Shown in pieces: positions 19,843 through 22,572 of a stretch of DNA of 22,572 nt. The position numbers and the translations under genes are program-made. How positions within the stretch are numbered: position 1 is the stretch's first letter; each line of letters opens with the position of its first letter. This DNA is from Fonsecaea monophora. Lineage: Eukaryota; Ascomycota; Eurotiomycetes; Chaetothyriales; Herpotrichiellaceae. The notes under the pieces were generated by a model that worked only from the letters and a program-made list of their open reading frames with translations, did not search any database and was not told the origin of the DNA. The DNA lies in contig NW_019174136.1 of NCBI RefSeq assembly GCF_001642475.1, forward strand, positions 1 to 22,572, read 5' to 3'.

Positions 19843-20871
19843 AGATGACGCCGTGTCTCTGTGTCTGTCTCGGTGTTGAGCCGGCAGGGCAAGAAAGACC
19901 GTTTTCTAAGGGTGATATTCTGTCTCCATAGAACTCCCTGGTGGCTGGCTGGCATTTTCTCGAGATGACTTGCTTGGACAACCGGCAGATGCAGATATTG
20001 GATATCGCGGATCCTGCCAGGTACGCCTTGATATATCTATGGGGCAGATAGATGATTGCTTCTAGTCTGTCCAGGGTTGAGGTGCTACAGATCTGAGATA
20101 TTTACGGGTATACATCCGCTATCTACCATCTGCTGTCTACCGTCTACTGTCTGTTTGTACGTTTTTATGTAAGTGGCAGAGGTGGCAAGTGATTCTATTC
20201 CCTTCTCTCGAGAGGACGAGATATGAGATTTTAACACATATTATTTTACGACATGAATGAATTGCTTTGATAACGTTATTCTGACGTTCCCCGTTCTGTC
20301 CCATGAGTTTTGCCATTCGTTGGATATATGGGGGATATGAGTGGTAGGTGGTGGGTGATAGATGATGGGACGATGGATTCGATACATTTAGGGCGGCAGC
20401 GGAGCAAGCTCGGCTATATGCCATGTTACACCCAAGTACTCACGTACTCGGCACCTCGTACTCGGTACGAGGCGTCGTCTCAGGGTTGATTGAGCGAGCA
20501 AAAGCGCAAGGGCGGCAACAAGCCTAGCCTAATCCGGCAATCCGAGACCTCCCGAGAAATCTGGGGGGGCCAAAAGATGCCACGCGAAACAGGCGCTTAC
20601 AGGCGCGCCGGCAGCAGAGGGTGGCGGAGGGGTTTTTTTACTCGAATCTTCATCTTTTGGCTATTATCACCTTGTTGAGTTTTGAGTACTACATAGGGGG
20701 GTTCTTTGTCCCCTGGGCTTTGGTTGCCTTTTTACTTTGAACGCATGTCCCTAGTGTATGTAGGTGCCCGGCGCTTTTTTTTTTTCCCCACGCGGCACCG
20801 TTTTCACTAGCCTCGTCGTGAGTACTCCCCAGTCACGCCCCCAATTTGACTGGCAATGCCCTTTGTGAGGA
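19843..20871. other. Intergenic region downstream of the permease
   Basis: About 1 kb with no supported gene. It contains a short imperfect repeat of CTACC(A/G)TCT units at about 20121-20155 and an inverted repeat at 20454-20472. A T-run lies near 20777. Part of it is the permease 3' region, and the right edge may hold the 3' end of the decayed transporter on the minus strand. Confidence 0.5.
20454..20472. repeat. Inverted repeat CCTCGTAC / GTACGAGG
   Basis: Two perfect 8-bp arms are separated by a TCG spacer. The surrounding 40 bp repeat the element TACTC several times. It resembles the other GTAC-centred palindromes of this window. Too short to be a transposon end on its own. Confidence 0.65.
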
Positions 20872-21859
20872 CTACCTGTGGTGAACGGCGCGATAATGGT
20901 TCGTGAAATATGGCGATAGCACGAAGAGGGACATGACGCACGCGACGACGAAGAAGAAGAAGGGAATCGAGGCATACCACACACGTAGCTGGACGCGTCG
21001 CTGTATTCCCAGCGCATGGCCTCGCGGGCCCGCTGCGACCACCTCGGTAGGGATGCCCTGTCAAGGCTAAACAGTTGTCCCGAGTTGATGGCAACTTGAT
21101 CAGCTTGGCCACGTCTTTCTGCGGGGTAAATTTAGTTTTCGCGACACGAGGGGGCCCGGCCAACGAACGCTCCCCCGGAATTCTGGCCGTGGGTACTCGG
21201 TATCGTGTTGAAAAATGGTGGCAGGCCGACCGCGCACCGCACCTCCTAACAAGCTTGTACGTGAGGCCGATGTCACGCTGCTGCGGCACGTGCAGCCCCA
21301 CGGTCGTGTGCCAGATGACCACAACCCACAGCCCTGTCGCATCGGGGGTGTGCGGGGTCACAAGCACGAGCCAGACCGCGCGCGAGGGCCTTGTACGGCG
21401 TTGGAGACCACGAGCTACACTGGACGAGCGCGCGCCCAGCAAACCCTCGCCCGATCCCCGTGGGGAACATTGTACCACCCGGCGGAGATGGGGGTCGGAT
21501 GTCACAACACGTAGGTGTTCTGCTGGGGCACTAACACCGTCAGGGCGATGTGCGCCAGCTCCGAGGAGACACACGATGCGGAACAGGCGGTACGGAAACA
21601 GCGGTATCGGGCGGCGCGACCCGAGAAGAAGTGCGAGGACCCCCGCGATCCAGTTCAGGTTGTCCAAGTTGCTTTGCAGCCTAGGGCGACGAGCCGGCGC
21701 GACGGACGCGAACGAGTTGAGCGTGAAGCTGAAGGAGGAGATAGTACACGAGGCCGAGGAAGAAGACGGCCGCCCTGGTCGTGGCGCTGACGGTCGTGTT
21801 CGCATCGGTGTCGTCGTGCAGTGCCGCACCGTGCGAAGTCGTCGTGGTCGTCATGGTTG
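20872..21859 (-). pseudogene. Decayed, 5'-truncated MFS transporter resembling the TRI12 exporter family
   Basis: Pieces of a membrane transporter appear in order on the minus strand but in different frames: WIAGVLALLLG and PLFPYRLFR (about 21690-21585), ALTVLVPQQNTYVL (about 21545-21504) then PISAGW, TPHTPDAT and QRDIGLTYKL (about 21362-21250), REAMRWEYSDASSYV (about 21035-20985), and WYASIPFFFF to YFTNHYRAVHHR-stop (20978-20872). TRI12-type proteins carry similar elements, including a YFTN-like end just after the last helix. A GTGTGTG slip at 20984-20978 separates SSYV from WYAS; removing two bases would restore the frame. Only about half of the usual 550-600 residues is present. An ATG in good context lies at 21859. 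The sequence is GC-rich with a long uninformative open frame across it. It could also be a poorly sequenced functional gene. Identification rests on motif memory only. Confidence 0.45.
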
Positions 21860-22069
21860 CGGGAGTCGAGAACTTCTTTGGCCGATCTTGTGTTTGGACG
21901 GTATGTCATTTCCTGCTGTGGGGACGTGTTCGATGGTCTCCTCTTGGATGGTGTCCCAACGCCCATGGTGGTAGTTGTTCAATGGTATGTGTTGTTTTGT
22001 TCCGTGAGGTGAGTTCCGTCCCTGTGACTGTGTTCGGCTGACCTGGGCTGGGTGTGGAGCATTACAGAA

Positions 22070-22084
22070 TATATATGTATATAA
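22070..22084 (+). promoter_or_regulatory. TATA-like element near the window end
   Basis: TATATATGTATATAA lies about 54 bp before the ATG at 22138. The spacing would suit a rightward gene whose body extends beyond the window. This is only a sequence resemblance. Confidence 0.3.
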
Positions 22085-22137
22085 GTCGGTTGAGGGCAGT
22101 TGTTGGTTGAAACGAGCAGATCAAGGCAGAGTCCTCT

Positions 22138-22308
22138 ATGCCGTTCACAACCAACATGGCCTTGGGGACCGAAGTCGAGGAGCAGAAGGGTCATGGGACC
22201 GAGTACATTGGTATCACTTCTTGCCTGACTCGTCCTTCTCTTGGGAATCTACAACTATCTATCAAGGGCCACTTTCTCTCCTTGGGTAGCACAGACTCCT
22301 GATACCAC
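22138..22308 (+). CDS. Possible first exon or short open frame of unknown function
   Basis: The ATG at 22138 opens a frame beginning MPFTTNMALGTEVEEQKGHG and ending at TGA 22306-22308, 56 residues if unspliced. A potential donor GTATCA lies at about 22211, so the first 24 codons could be exon 1 of a gene running off the window. No family is recognised. The upstream TATA-like element is the only support. Confidence 0.2.
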
Positions 22309-22572
22309 GCAAATCAATCAACTCCTATTCATCCGTCCATATATCCATCCCCGAAACAATACCTGGTCTAGGAAACAGTGTCCGCTCCTGACGGACCGAA
22401 TTAACATGGGTATCTATCTAGCCCAACATCAGCGAGAGTGAAGCATTACGTGGCGACACATTAGGGAGCGGGGTCTCTCTTCCATTCGGAATTGCCATTC
22501 TCGGTCGGTATCTCGCTAGCGTTGTACCTTCATCTACCATACCGTTTGTGAGGGTGGTTGGGGGGGGGGGGG

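Larger units (their letters stand above)
21877..22572. other. Window-end region with promoter-like sequence and terminal G run
   Basis: No firm gene. A TATA-like element (22070-22084) precedes a short open frame starting at 22138. The region ends with 13 consecutive G residues (22560-22572), most easily explained as a contig or read-end artefact. Confidence 0.5.

Noticed and set aside
20807..21829. Single uninterrupted 340-codon minus-strand frame taken as an intact gene
   Set aside because: Transporter-like segments are spread over several frames, so this long frame is not the real coding frame throughout; GC-rich DNA keeps it open.
1..22572. tRNA, rRNA, CRISPR arrays, insertion sequences or transposase genes
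   Set aside because: No cloverleaf-like sequence, regular spaced repeats, terminal inverted repeats with a transposase, or reverse-transcriptase motifs were seen by eye.
22560..22572. G13 run as a biological repeat or telomere-related sequence
   Set aside because: It lies exactly at the window edge and is a pure homopolymer, most consistent with a sequencing or assembly artefact.

Overview
The window looks like nuclear DNA of a filamentous ascomycete (Pezizomycotina). Genes carry several short GT-AG introns of about 45-180 nt with CTRAY-type branch sites. The families present (Zn2Cys6 activator, PTH11-like 7TM protein, FTA2-like kinase-fold protein, ankyrin protein with a deaminase-like end, Baeyer-Villiger monooxygenase) are typical of that group. 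The species cannot be told from sequence alone. The last 13 bases are a G run, which suggests a contig end. All exon structures were worked out by hand from reading frames, splice signals and family motifs.

Layout. 493-3292 (+): Zn(II)2Cys6/fungal-specific transcription factor with about ten introns, one of them apparently GC-AG, and an in-frame TGA near the C-terminus. 4501-3488 (-): metal-dependent amidohydrolase/decarboxylase. 5128-6138 (+): short-chain dehydrogenase, divergent from the amidohydrolase across a 626-bp shared promoter that holds a CGG/CCG palindrome. These three look like a small co-regulated catabolic or secondary-metabolic unit.

6749-7509 (+): FTA2-like protein with a kinase-like N-lobe. 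It converges, 29 bp apart, with an ankyrin-repeat protein on the minus strand (8882-7539) whose C-terminus carries HxE and CxxC motifs of the deaminase superfamily. This pair is the most open-ended part of the window. 11587-9968 (-): PTH11-like seven-helix membrane protein in seven exons. 14151-16447 (+): type I Baeyer-Villiger monooxygenase in eight exons, one of 14 nt. 17762-19842 (+): amino-acid permease in seven exons, with GATA-factor sites upstream.

21859-20872 (-): GC-rich, frame-broken remains of what looks like the C-terminal half of a TRI12-type MFS exporter. The remaining long stretches (1-492, 6139-6748, 9036-9967, 11588-14150, 16448-17761, 19843-20871, 21877-22572) hold simple repeats, short palindromes and promoter-like sequence but no gene I can support, apart from a weak possible first exon at 22138.

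Taken together, the transcription factor, decarboxylase-like enzyme, dehydrogenase, monooxygenase, permease and exporter remnant are consistent with accessory metabolism, but a single pathway is not proven.
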